From Bacteroidota bacterium (GTDB taxonomy: Bacteria; Bacteroidota; Bacteroidia; Flavobacteriales_F; PHOS-HE28), in contig JAFDZY010000028.1 of assembly GCA_018266685.1 (NCBI GenBank), forward strand, positions 1-42,747: DNA of 42,747 nt, in the 5' to 3' direction. The notes under the pieces are model-generated. The model did no database searches, was not told where the DNA came from, and was given only the letters and a program-made list of their open reading frames with translations. Position 1 is the stretch's first letter, and the number at the start of each line of letters is the position of its first letter. Made by a program: the position numbers and the translations under genes. Shown one piece after another: positions 18,194 to 25,458 of the stretch.

Positions 18194-18810
18194 AGGCGCT
18201 GCTGCTCTGCTGCCTGTGCCTGGCAAACATGGCGTTTGCCCAGGACAGTGTGCGCTATAATGGAGGCTATGTGTTCAAGGACGGCATCTACCTCAACTTC
18301 CACGCATTCCGGACCAACGCACCGAGCATACCGATGGCTGCGGTTACCGATGCGGACGGAAGGCGGATCACCGATCTGCGCAGCGCCGGGGGGAAATTAT
18401 ACGGGCCGGACAGCACCGGTGCCCGCATCCGCGTGAACATGGACGGCATCTGGGGTTTCTGCGACCGGGGAGTTGTGTATGTGCGGGCCGGTGACGGATA
18501 TTCCCGCATCGGCCTGATGGGCTCGTTGGCGCACCTCGTGTACGATGCCACCTACCGCAACTTCGATCCCTACGTGATGGGCGGCTCCACGGTGTACACG
18601 GTGCAGGAGCAGCGGTTTTTGGACATGGCAACGGGCAGCTTTCTCCCAGTGGCGCCCGCCGGGCTGTATGCGGTCATTTCGCGCGATGGCGTATTGAAGG
18701 AGGAGTTTGATGCCTTGCCGAAAAAGCAGCGCAGGAAGAACGAAACGCTCTTCCTTTTCATGCGCCGGTACAACGACCGGCACCCGCTTTATTTTCCAAG
18801 TGGGCGCTAA
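18190..18810 (+). CDS. secreted protein of unknown function
   Basis: The product is 206 residues with a signal peptide ([18 protein letters not shown]). The mature part is predicted mostly beta, with NGGYVFKDGIYLNFHAF and a basic segment LPKKQRRKNETLFLFMRRYN near the C-terminus. I do not recognise the family; it may be limited to Bacteroidota. It is third in the pdxJ operon through an ATGA overlap. Its TAA stop overlaps the TAG stop of the convergent PLD-family gene, so neither gene has its own terminator. Confidence 0.8.
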   Translation: MKALLLCCLCLANMAFAQDSVRYNGGYVFKDGIYLNFHAFRTNAPSIPMAAVTDADGRRITDLRSAGGKLYGPDSTGARIRVNMDGIWGFCDRGVVYVRAGDGYSRIGLMGSLAHLVYDATYRNFDPYVMGGSTVYTVQEQRFLDMATGSFLPVAPAGLYAVISRDGVLKEEFDALPKKQRRKNETLFLFMRRYNDRHPLYFPSGR

Positions 18811-20987
18811 CGGACAACAAGCACGGAACGCCGCGACAGGTTGTCGCCCTGGATGCAGGTCAACGTGTACAGGCCTGGTGCGAAATTGCCGACGTTGACG
18901 GTGGCCGTGCCGTTCACCTCGCTGCGGTACATCACGCGCCCGGTGGCATCCATGAGCTCCAGCAGCGCGTTTCCGTTTTCGGCCAACTTCACGTTCAGCA
19001 GGTGTTGCGCCGGCACCGGCCAGGCAAGGAGGGTGTTGGTTCCGTGATCTTCAGCGATGGCGGTGGGCCCGTAGTGCCGGGCATACCATTCCTGGTAATA
19101 GATGTTGGCCACCGTGGCATCATGGATCACCAGCGAATTTTCATCGTTCACGGTGGAGGCGGAGCTGGTCCAATTGTGGCTGCCGGTCTCCACGAGCGGG
19201 TCGGGGCCCGCGGCCTGGTCCAGAATGGCATACTTGTGGTGCAACAATCCCGGCTCGTCCAGGTGCGAATGCAGGTCGATGCCTTGGCCCACTAAGTAAT
19301 TGAACTCGGAGCCGGAACTGTACACATCCTCTACGTCGCCCTGCACGGTCATGCCGGGCCGTTCATAAGCCGCAAGCACGGCATCGCCGAGGTCGTTATC
19401 GGTGAACACGTACAGGGCCAGTTGAACGCTGTTCTGTGCGTGGTTGAGCAGGTCCACAATGCGGTCCGCCACGCCATCACTGGGCGAGAAGTAGCTCGCC
19501 ACAGCCTTGCCGCCCACGTTGAACAGGTGCGGGGTGTTGTCCGTTTTGTCCGGCCCGAACAAACTGAAAGCCGGCACGGGCTGCGGTCCGCTGCCGCCCC
19601 ACATTTCATTGAATTCCATGGTGTAGCACCGGGCCAGTGCCTGGTCCTGGATGAAGAGGATGTTGTTGTAGTCCTCAAAAAAGCTTTGCGTGGTCCAGTT
19701 GCAACTTCCGCCCATCACCATGGCGTGTTGCGGGTCCTCCACGTCGGCAATGAAGAACTTGTTGTGCATGCCGCTGCCCAGCCCGTCCGTGCGGTACAGC
19801 ACCGGAATGGACGGATCCAACCCGGCCAGCGCGGTGTTGGCGTTGCTGCCTTCGGCGATCCAACGCACCTGCACGCCACGCGCCTTGGCGGCGTTCACCG
19901 CAGCCACCACGAAGGTGCTGTTGGTGTTGTACATGGCGATGTCCAGCGTGTTCTGCACCCGGTCGATGTAGGCCTTGATGGTGTCATCCGTCGCGCTGAA
20001 CAAGCCGATGGCATTGGTCCCGTTGCTTACGCTGTTGTCCACGCTCTTGGTGAAATAGACCGCGATGGTGCCGCTGGAAATGGAAGCGGTGGAATAGTAG
20101 CCGATGGTGGAGAAGGCCGTGTCCGTGCCGGCAACGGAAAAGACTTGGGCGTAGTAGAAGGTGGCTGCCTGAAGCCCGGTCAATTGGACATCATGCACGG
20201 TGGCCAAGGTTGCCGATCCCGCCAAGGAACCCAATTCGGGCGTGGTGCCATAAAACACCTGCGAACTTCCCGGAAGGTTGGTTTGCCAAGCCAGGTGAAA
20301 GCCGTCCGGGACCAAATTGGATTGCTGCACGGGCGGCATCACGCTGATGGACTGGTGCGGGGTAATGTCGCTGCCATCACGCGGAAGCAATTGATAGCCG
20401 CCGGTGTACGGCGAAGACGGGTCGTATTGCGAGGCGATGCCAGCCACATCCACCGGCCCGGCGGGCACCGGCGTGCCGATGAGCGGATGCCCCGAACGCA
20501 GGTAGACATTGGCGGATTGCGTACCCGCCTGAACGGTCCATGTGCCCGCAGTGAACACACCGGAACCTTGGAAATACACGCCCTGCACTTGTACGATGCG
20601 GCTTTCCACGGGCTCGGCCAATTCGTCCGGGCTGATCACTTGCGGGGCGGGCAGTGCGTTGCCGTTGCTGTTTACCGTGAAGGCCGTGATCGGCGTGATC
20701 TCCAGCAGCCCGTTGTAGTTCGTGAGGGTTCCGGTCAAGGTGAGGTCATCGCCCGGCATGGCGTTGAAGCCGGGTGCAGAGCCGCTCCCCGGGAATACGG
20801 CAATGCCTGCCGTGCCGTCCTGCAAGTAGCGCACACTGCCAAGCGATGGCCCTGAAGTAACCACGCCCGTCACAGTAACCGTGCTCCCAATGGCGGCGGC
20901 CCGGGCATCCGCCACCGTTTGGGCCGTCACCGAAAAAACACCCATGCTGCACAGCGCAAGCAGCGCTGCGGTCTTCCACGCATTCAT
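18807..20987 (-). CDS. secreted PLD-family phosphodiesterase with T9SS sorting domain
   Basis: The product is 726 residues, in order: a signal peptide (1-23, ending SVTAQ), an OB-fold-like module (about 24-210; TVTVTGVVTSGPSLGSVRYL, often found on extracellular nucleases), a fibronectin/phosphatase-N-like module (about 215-300), two phospholipase-D domains (about 310-470 and 495-640), and a type A T9SS sorting domain (655-726; WPVPAQHLLNV). Each PLD half has the H-x-K motif followed by an Asn block: MHNKFFIAD with GGSCNW, and HHKYAILD with TGSHNW. Both halves look catalytically complete. The OB module suggests a nucleic-acid substrate, but lipids are not excluded. A TTCCTTTG box ends four bases before the ATG. 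Divergent from an EEP-family gene. Confidence 0.9.
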   Translation of the reverse strand: MNAWKTAALLALCSMGVFSVTAQTVADARAAAIGSTVTVTGVVTSGPSLGSVRYLQDGTAGIAVFPGSGSAPGFNAMPGDDLTLTGTLTNYNGLLEITPITAFTVNSNGNALPAPQVISPDELAEPVESRIVQVQGVYFQGSGVFTAGTWTVQAGTQSANVYLRSGHPLIGTPVPAGPVDVAGIASQYDPSSPYTGGYQLLPRDGSDITPHQSISVMPPVQQSNLVPDGFHLAWQTNLPGSSQVFYGTTPELGSLAGSATLATVHDVQLTGLQAATFYYAQVFSVAGTDTAFSTIGYYSTASISSGTIAVYFTKSVDNSVSNGTNAIGLFSATDDTIKAYIDRVQNTLDIAMYNTNSTFVVAAVNAAKARGVQVRWIAEGSNANTALAGLDPSIPVLYRTDGLGSGMHNKFFIADVEDPQHAMVMGGSCNWTTQSFFEDYNNILFIQDQALARCYTMEFNEMWGGSGPQPVPAFSLFGPDKTDNTPHLFNVGGKAVASYFSPSDGVADRIVDLLNHAQNSVQLALYVFTDNDLGDAVLAAYERPGMTVQGDVEDVYSSGSEFNYLVGQGIDLHSHLDEPGLLHHKYAILDQAAGPDPLVETGSHNWTSSASTVNDENSLVIHDATVANIYYQEWYARHYGPTAIAEDHGTNTLLAWPVPAQHLLNVKLAENGNALLELMDATGRVMYRSEVNGTATVNVGNFAPGLYTLTCIQGDNLSRRSVLVVR

Positions 20988-20991
20988 GCCG

Positions 20992-20999
20992 CAAAGGAA
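20992..20999 (-). promoter_or_regulatory. -7-like box TTCCTTTG of the PLD gene
   Basis: One mismatch from TAnnTTTG, four bases before the ATG, again a leaderless arrangement. Confidence 0.5.
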
Positions 21000-21089
21000 C
21001 AGTGCTTCGGGCCGCGTGGCGCAAATTCCAGCATGAAATTGTCAACCCGGAACAGCCCGCTGAATAACTTGCCGCCCTTTCACCTTTCC

Positions 21090-22139
21090 ATGAAGCCATT
21101 TGCCCGTCTCCTCTTGTTGGTTGGCTCCACCGCCATGTGCTGTGCGGCAACCGCGCAGGGTAAAAGTGAAGTGCGCTATGAGCCGCGCCCCATTGGCTTT
21201 TACAATCTGGAGAACCTCTACGACACGATCGACCAGGCGAATGACGACGCCGAGTTCCTGCCCACCAGCGCAAAACAATGGAACACCGAACGCTACGAGC
21301 GGAAGCTCCAGCACATGGCCCGGGTGCTCGGGGAGATGGGCACGGAGGTGCTGCCGGACGGATTGGTATGTTTCGGGCTGTGCGAGGTGGAGAACAAGGG
21401 CGTTGTGGAAGACCTGGTGCACACCCCGCCGCTGGACAAGCGCGGCTACCAGGTGGTGGAATACCCCAGCCCAGACCGCCGCGGCGTGGACGTGGCCTTT
21501 GTGTACAACCCGAAGTACTTCACCTGGTTGAGCGACCGGAAGTATCCGCTGCATGATCCCACCGACAGCCTGTTCCGCACCCGTGACCAATTGGTGGTGT
21601 CCGGCTTGATGGACGGTGACACGGTTTCGGTGGTGGTAAACCACTGGCCTTCGCGGTTCGGCGGGGAAAAGAAGTCGCTGCCCAAGCGGAAACTGGCGGC
21701 GGAACTGGGCCGCCACATCATCGACTCACTGCTCACGCGCAACGCCAATGCCCGGGTGCTTTACATGGGCGACCTCAATGATGACCCCGTGAGCCCGTCG
21801 GTGCGCAAATTCCTGGGCACCACGGGCGACAAGGCATTAGTGTCGGACAAGAAGTTGTACAACCCGATGTTCGACTTGTACCAAAAAGGCATTGGAACAC
21901 TGGCCTGGCGGGACTCGTGGAACTTGTTCGACCAGATCATTCTCACACCGGCCTTGGTAACCGGTGCCGGCGGCAACCTGAAGTACTACGGTGTGCGCGT
22001 GTTCAACCAGCCCTACCTGCGGCAAACCGAGGGCAACTTCGCCGGGTACCCGTTCCGCACGTTCGTGGGTGACATCTACACCAACGGCTACAGCGACCAC
22101 TTCCCGGTGTACGTGATCTTGGTGAAGGAGGTGAAGTAG
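21090..22139 (+). CDS. secreted endonuclease/exonuclease/phosphatase (EEP) family protein
   Basis: The product is 349 residues with a signal peptide (1-23, ending CAATAQ). The EEP (DNase I-like) motifs appear in order: GFYNLENLYD, FGLCEVENKG (metal-binding Glu), RGVDVAFVYN, VVNHWPSRFGGE (catalytic His), MGDLNDDP (Asp/Asn) and the terminal SDHFPVYV (Asp-His). The active-site set is complete, so a metal-dependent phosphoesterase or nuclease outside the inner membrane is expected. The frame is open further upstream (20919), but the signal peptide fixes the start. No sorting domain is seen, so it probably stays periplasmic or membrane-associated. Neighbour of the PLD-family T9SS protein in divergent orientation. 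Confidence 0.9.
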   Translation: MKPFARLLLLVGSTAMCCAATAQGKSEVRYEPRPIGFYNLENLYDTIDQANDDAEFLPTSAKQWNTERYERKLQHMARVLGEMGTEVLPDGLVCFGLCEVENKGVVEDLVHTPPLDKRGYQVVEYPSPDRRGVDVAFVYNPKYFTWLSDRKYPLHDPTDSLFRTRDQLVVSGLMDGDTVSVVVNHWPSRFGGEKKSLPKRKLAAELGRHIIDSLLTRNANARVLYMGDLNDDPVSPSVRKFLGTTGDKALVSDKKLYNPMFDLYQKGIGTLAWRDSWNLFDQIILTPALVTGAGGNLKYYGVRVFNQPYLRQTEGNFAGYPFRTFVGDIYTNGYSDHFPVYVILVKEVK

Positions 22140-22249
22140 TTCGAATGGGCAAGTTTCACAGGTAGAAGGAGGGCCGGTCCTGCCGCTGCCATCACGTTCC
22201 CTCACCCTGCGCCCAACGAACTGCGCGTCCCCACCTTCGCCCCCGCCAA

Positions 22250-22257
22250 TACCTTTA
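22250..22257 (+). promoter_or_regulatory. -7 box TACCTTTA of hldD
   Basis: One mismatch from TAnnTTTG, with only four bases between it and the ATG at 22262. Confidence 0.6.
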
Positions 22258-22261
22258 CCCC

Positions 22262-23221
22262 ATGATCATCGTTACGGGTGCCGCAGGCTTCATTGGGAGC
22301 CGCTTGTTGGCGGAGCTGCAGGAACGCGGCTATGCAGACCTGGTGGCGGTGGATGATTTCTCGCGTGCGGACAAGGCGCGCAACTTGGACGGGATCAAGC
22401 TCACCGCCCGCGTGGAACGCACGGACTTTGCAGCGTGGATCGACGCCAACGAACACCTCATCCAGTTCATCTTCCACCTCGGTGCGCGCACGGACACCAC
22501 GGAGTTCAACAAGGCCGTGTTTGACGAGCTCAACGTGCGCTACAGCCAGCAGGTGTGGGAGCGATGCGTGAAGTATGCGATCCCCTTGGTGTATGCCTCT
22601 TCCGCAGCCACCTACGGCGATGGCACCTTGGGCTATGGCGATACCGATGACGCGTTGCCCTTCCAACTGAAGCCGCTGAACCCATACGGCGAGAGCAAGA
22701 ACGAGTTTGACAAATGGGCGTTGGGGCAACAGGCCAAGCCGTTCTTTTGGGCCGGGTTGAAGTTTTTCAACGTGTACGGCCCCAACGAATACCACAAGGG
22801 CCGCATGGCCAGCGTGGTGTTCCATGCCTTCAACCAGATCAAGGCAACAGGCGGCATGAAGCTCTTCCGCAGCCACCGGCCGGACTACGCCGACGGCGGG
22901 CAGCTCCGCGATTTCGTTTACGTGAAGGACGTGTGCGACGTGTGCATTTTCCTGATGGAGCACCGCAGGCACAGCGGCATCTACAACTTGGGAAGCGGCA
23001 AGGCGCGCACCTTCCTGGACCTGGCGAAGAACGTTTTCGCCAACATGGGCAGGCCGGAACGCATCGAGTTCATTGACACGCCGATGGACATCCGCGACAA
23101 ATACCAGTATTTCACCCAGGCGGAGATGGCCAAACTGCGCAGCATCGGCTACTCCAAACCGTTCCACACGCTGGAGGAAGGCATTGCGGACTACGTGGAG
23201 CAGTTCCTTTTGAGGGAGTAG
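22262..23221 (+). CDS. hldD: ADP-glyceromanno-heptose 6-epimerase
   Basis: This 319-residue extended short-chain dehydrogenase has a Rossmann motif TGAAGFIGSRLL (5-16), SSAATYGDG (catalytic Ser region, 113-121) and the PYGESKNEFD block with Tyr142/Lys146. The substrate-side segments FFNVYGPNEYHKGRMASVVFH and ADGGQLRDFVYVKDV are specific for HldD/RfaD enzymes. The reaction converts ADP-D-glycero- to ADP-L-glycero-manno-heptose for lipopolysaccharide core synthesis. The TAG stop is the first three bases of an inverted repeat whose other arm begins with the stop codon of the convergent MerR gene. Confidence 0.95.
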   Translation: MIIVTGAAGFIGSRLLAELQERGYADLVAVDDFSRADKARNLDGIKLTARVERTDFAAWIDANEHLIQFIFHLGARTDTTEFNKAVFDELNVRYSQQVWERCVKYAIPLVYASSAATYGDGTLGYGDTDDALPFQLKPLNPYGESKNEFDKWALGQQAKPFFWAGLKFFNVYGPNEYHKGRMASVVFHAFNQIKATGGMKLFRSHRPDYADGGQLRDFVYVKDVCDVCIFLMEHRRHSGIYNLGSGKARTFLDLAKNVFANMGRPERIEFIDTPMDIRDKYQYFTQAEMAKLRSIGYSKPFHTLEEGIADYVEQFLLRE

Positions 23222-23316
23222 TTGTCAGTTGTTGGTTGTCCGTTGTCAGGCACGCAAGCGACCCGGGGCAACTGATGCGCAAAGACGGCCAACCGACAAC
23301 TAACAACCGACAACTA
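23219..23316. repeat. inverted heptamer arrays joining two convergent stop codons
   Basis: The left arm (23219-23245) begins with the hldD stop TAG and continues as TTGTCAG, TTGTTGG, TTGTCCG. The right arm (23316 down to 23290 on the minus strand) begins with the MerR-gene stop TAG and continues TTGTCGG, TTGTTAG, TTGTCGG. The arms match at 24 of 27 positions and enclose 44 bases. Each arm is itself a tandem array with a 7-base period. The structure could fold in RNA from either strand and act as a bidirectional terminator. Confidence 0.9.
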
Positions 23317-23679
23317 ACCACCAACCTCCCGTAGCTCGACCAAACGCGTCCGGATACGCTGGAGCCGCGAACGCACTTCCTCCACCGGAAAGGAAACCGG
23401 AGGAGGAGCCTCCGGCACTTCCACCGGTTCAGCACCACGCAATTGCCCCTTTGCGCCTTGCAACGTAAACCCCTTGTCCTTCACCAAGTGCTGGATGCGG
23501 CGCAATTGCTCAATGTCATCCTTGGTGTACAGCCGCTCGCCCTTGTTGGTGCGCTTGGGCCGCAGCGTGCCGAACTCCTTCTCCCAGTAACGCAGCAGCG
23601 AGGTGTTCACGCCCAGTTCATCGGCCACTTCGCCGATGCTCCAGTACATCCGTTCGATGGTCTTCTCCTTCAACGGCAT
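23314..23679 (-). CDS. MerR-family transcriptional regulator
   Basis: The product is 121 residues, with an N-terminal winged helix-turn-helix of the MerR type (about 10-80): MYWSIGEVADELGVNTSLLRYWEKEF, followed by the wing NKGERLYTKDDIEQLRRI and the helix HLVKDKGFTLQGAKGQL. The C-terminal part is short (Pro-rich linker plus a Val/Arg/Leu helix) and has no metal-binding Cys, so the inducer is unknown. In Bacteroidota a regulator of this type commonly follows an M23 peptidase near alaS. The frame is open to 23703; the ATG at 23679 is chosen because a TATCTTCG box ends five bases before it. The last codons (Val-Gly-Gly-stop) are already part of the heptamer repeat. Confidence 0.9.
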   Translation of the reverse strand: MPLKEKTIERMYWSIGEVADELGVNTSLLRYWEKEFGTLRPKRTNKGERLYTKDDIEQLRRIQHLVKDKGFTLQGAKGQLRGAEPVEVPEAPPPVSFPVEEVRSRLQRIRTRLVELREVGG

Positions 23680-23684
23680 CACCG

Positions 23685-23692
23685 CGAAGATA
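23685..23692 (-). promoter_or_regulatory. -7 box TATCTTCG of the MerR gene
   Basis: TAnnTTTG with one substitution (TTCG), a variant that recurs in this window; five bases before the ATG. Confidence 0.6.
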
Positions 23693-23729
23693 GGGCTGGT
23701 CACTTTGTCTGCACGCTGGTCGATCGGCC

Positions 23730-23804
23730 CGCCCTACGCCCTACGCCCTACGCCCAATACATCAACCTACATGTAAGAAGTTCGTAGGCCGTAGTTCGTA
23801 GTGA
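23730..23804. repeat. heptamer arrays (CGCCCTA and GTAGNNC units) between M23 and MerR genes
   Basis: Three and a half CGCCCTA units lie at 23730-23756. GTAGGCC, GTAGTTC and GTAGTGA lie at 23784-23804. Read on opposite strands both arrays have a CTACG core, so they face each other as an imperfect inverted repeat over 27 bases. The second array begins 32 bases after the M23 gene stop. Confidence 0.82.
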
Positions 23805-23836
23805 CGCCCTCGCGGCCAACGGCCCCGCCCCTGGCA

Positions 23837-24805
23837 CTAATCCATGGATTGACCCGCGTTGCCGGCCACCTCCACCATCTTGGCATATTCCTCCGGCGTA
23901 AGGCTGTTGAAGAGGAAGTTCACCGGGTCCACGGGATGGCCGTCCTTGTGCACTTCGTAGTGCAGGTGCGGGCCGGTGCTCAGGCCGGTGCTTCCCACCT
24001 CCCCGATCACATCGCCGCGCTTCACCTTCTGGCCCCGGCGCACATCCACTGCGGACATGTGCCCGTAGAGTGTCTCGTAGCCGTAGCCATGATCCAGGAT
24101 CACGTGGTAACCGTAACCACTGGTGTTATAGCCGGCAAATTCCACGGTACCGTTGCCGGTGGCGTGGATCTTGGTGCCCACCGGACTGGTGAAGTCGAGG
24201 CCCAAATGCGGCTTTTCGATCTTGTAGATCGGATGGATGCGCTCGCCAAACCCGGAGCTGACGCGGGTTTCATCGGATGGGATCGGCTCCACCGAGGGAA
24301 TGCTGGCCAACATGTCCTGCTTGCGCATCACCAAGGATCCCACTTCATCCAACGACAGGCTTTGCACGTACATGCGCTTGGTGATCGCGTCCAGCCGCTT
24401 CCGTGTGGCGATCACCAGGTTGCTGTTGGCGAAACCCTCAAGGTCCTTGTAGCGGTTCACGCCGCCGATCCCCGCCATGCGCACGCTGGCCGGAATGGGG
24501 TCGGCCTCAAAGATCACGCGGTACACATTGTCATCACGGCGTTCAATGTCGCCCATCACCGCTTCCATTTCCGCCATCTGCTTGTTCAGCAGCTCATACT
24601 CCACCAGCAACTGCTGATTTTCCCGGCGCAGCGTGGCTTCCTTGGGCGAATCGATGAACTGGAAGGCGAGGAATATCCCGATAACGCCCAACAGCAGCCC
24701 CGGTGCCAGCGCCAAGGAGGTCCGCTTTACCTTTTTCCACCCGGTGGTGCGGATCCGCTCAAAGTTGAGCGTATTCGGGTTGAAGCGGTATTTATGCTCG
24801 GCCAT
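23837..24805 (-). CDS. membrane-anchored M23 peptidase (LytM-type endopeptidase)
   Basis: The product is 322 residues: a short cytoplasmic tail, one transmembrane segment (about 31-50), a coiled-coil (about 56-90) and a C-terminal M23 domain (about 185-300). The zinc and catalytic residues are intact: H200 and D204 in KPHLGLDF, H249 in YGHM, and H280/H282 in GPHLHYE. Such enzymes cleave peptidoglycan cross-bridges in the periplasm, or regulate those that do. An imperfect -7 box (TATTTTTA, 24817-24824) precedes the ATG by 11 bases. It is divergent from alaS and upstream of the MerR gene. Confidence 0.93.
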   Translation of the reverse strand: MAEHKYRFNPNTLNFERIRTTGWKKVKRTSLALAPGLLLGVIGIFLAFQFIDSPKEATLRRENQQLLVEYELLNKQMAEMEAVMGDIERRDDNVYRVIFEADPIPASVRMAGIGGVNRYKDLEGFANSNLVIATRKRLDAITKRMYVQSLSLDEVGSLVMRKQDMLASIPSVEPIPSDETRVSSGFGERIHPIYKIEKPHLGLDFTSPVGTKIHATGNGTVEFAGYNTSGYGYHVILDHGYGYETLYGHMSAVDVRRGQKVKRGDVIGEVGSTGLSTGPHLHYEVHKDGHPVDPVNFLFNSLTPEEYAKMVEVAGNAGQSMD

Positions 24806-24879
24806 GGGAAGGGGCGTAAAAATAGCGCGGGCGGGCGGCAGGAGCAGTCGGCAGTACAGGACAATCGGGTCTTATCCAT

Positions 24880-25054
24880 GCGCCTGGCGGCGCATTCACA
24901 CACTGATTTGAACCACGGATCTACACGGATGAACACGGATAGGGAAGGTTTTTGCTTGGTAGGTGGGTCCGTGATCCGTGTTCATCCGTGTAGATCTGTG
25001 GTTTGAATACTCTTGGAAGCCGCGCCCGCAGGGCGCGTTACCCGATGGCCCTGG
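24880..25054. repeat. composite palindromic intergenic element, copy A
   Basis: In order: a small hairpin GCGCC-TGGC-GGCGC (24880-24893); a 30-base arm with a 10-base internal period (24911-24940, units ending CACGGAT); a 33-base spacer; the inverted arm (24974-25003, 29 of 30 positions complementary); and a hairpin CGCGCCC-GCA-GGGCGCG (25021-25037) followed by GGCCCTGG. The same order recurs at 31644-31866. Confidence 0.85.
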
Positions 25055-25170
25055 TCGGCAGCAGTATTACATGCTGCAAATTGCATCTTCGGTCAGGGCA
25101 AACGCATCTAAATCGCAGTATTTACTGAAGGCTAATTGAAGGAATAGCTCAAGGACTTTGATGGATAGGG

Positions 25171-25272
25171 GCTTCGGCTCCGCTCAGCCCAGTCTCTCTT
25201 TTCAGTAGTCGTTAACGTGCACACTGGCCTGAGCATAAGCGTAGCGGCACTCCCGCTTCGGCTCCGCTCAGC
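25171..25272. repeat. two copies of GCTTCGGCTCCGCTCAGC
   Basis: Identical 18-base direct repeats lie at 25171-25188 and 25255-25272, 84 bases apart. The sequence resembles the 'TTCGACTNCGCTCAG' type of dispersed intergenic repeat that I recall from Bacteroidota genomes. Confidence 0.75.
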
Positions 25273-25458
25273 AGGATGCACCGCATCCGAGGAACCGAAG
25301 GCCCAACCGGGAAACTTGGCGTGGCCACAGTATTGCGCCACGAAATACGGTCGCGCGGAAGTGTAGATGCCTTTGCCCTGCAATTGCTCCCTGCCCACTG
25401 CGCCAACCCCCCTAAATTCGCGCCGCCTTTCCCCCTCAGGTGTTCGGCAGCTTTCCAC

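Larger units (their letters stand above)
24806..25458. other. 653-base intergenic region, M23 gene to alaS
   Basis: The left part holds a composite palindromic element (24880-25054). The right part holds an AT-richer stretch (about 25068-25160, including CAGTATTTACTG) without a credible gene, and two copies of an 18-base repeat. A TAAATTCG box (25413-25420) 38 bases before the alaS start is a weak promoter candidate. No RNA gene was recognised. Confidence 0.6.

Noticed and set aside
22140..22261. GTTCGAAT sequence considered as a tRNA T-arm
   Set aside because: No acceptor stem, anticodon arm or CCA-side complement can be drawn around it.
23219..23316. Inverted heptamers considered as ends of an insertion sequence
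   Set aside because: Only 44 bases lie between the arms, with no transposase and no flanking duplication outside the two genes.
25276..25458. Extended N-terminus of AlaS
   Set aside because: The extra 61 codons run through repeats and intergenic sequence and do not match the family start at SSREIRQ.
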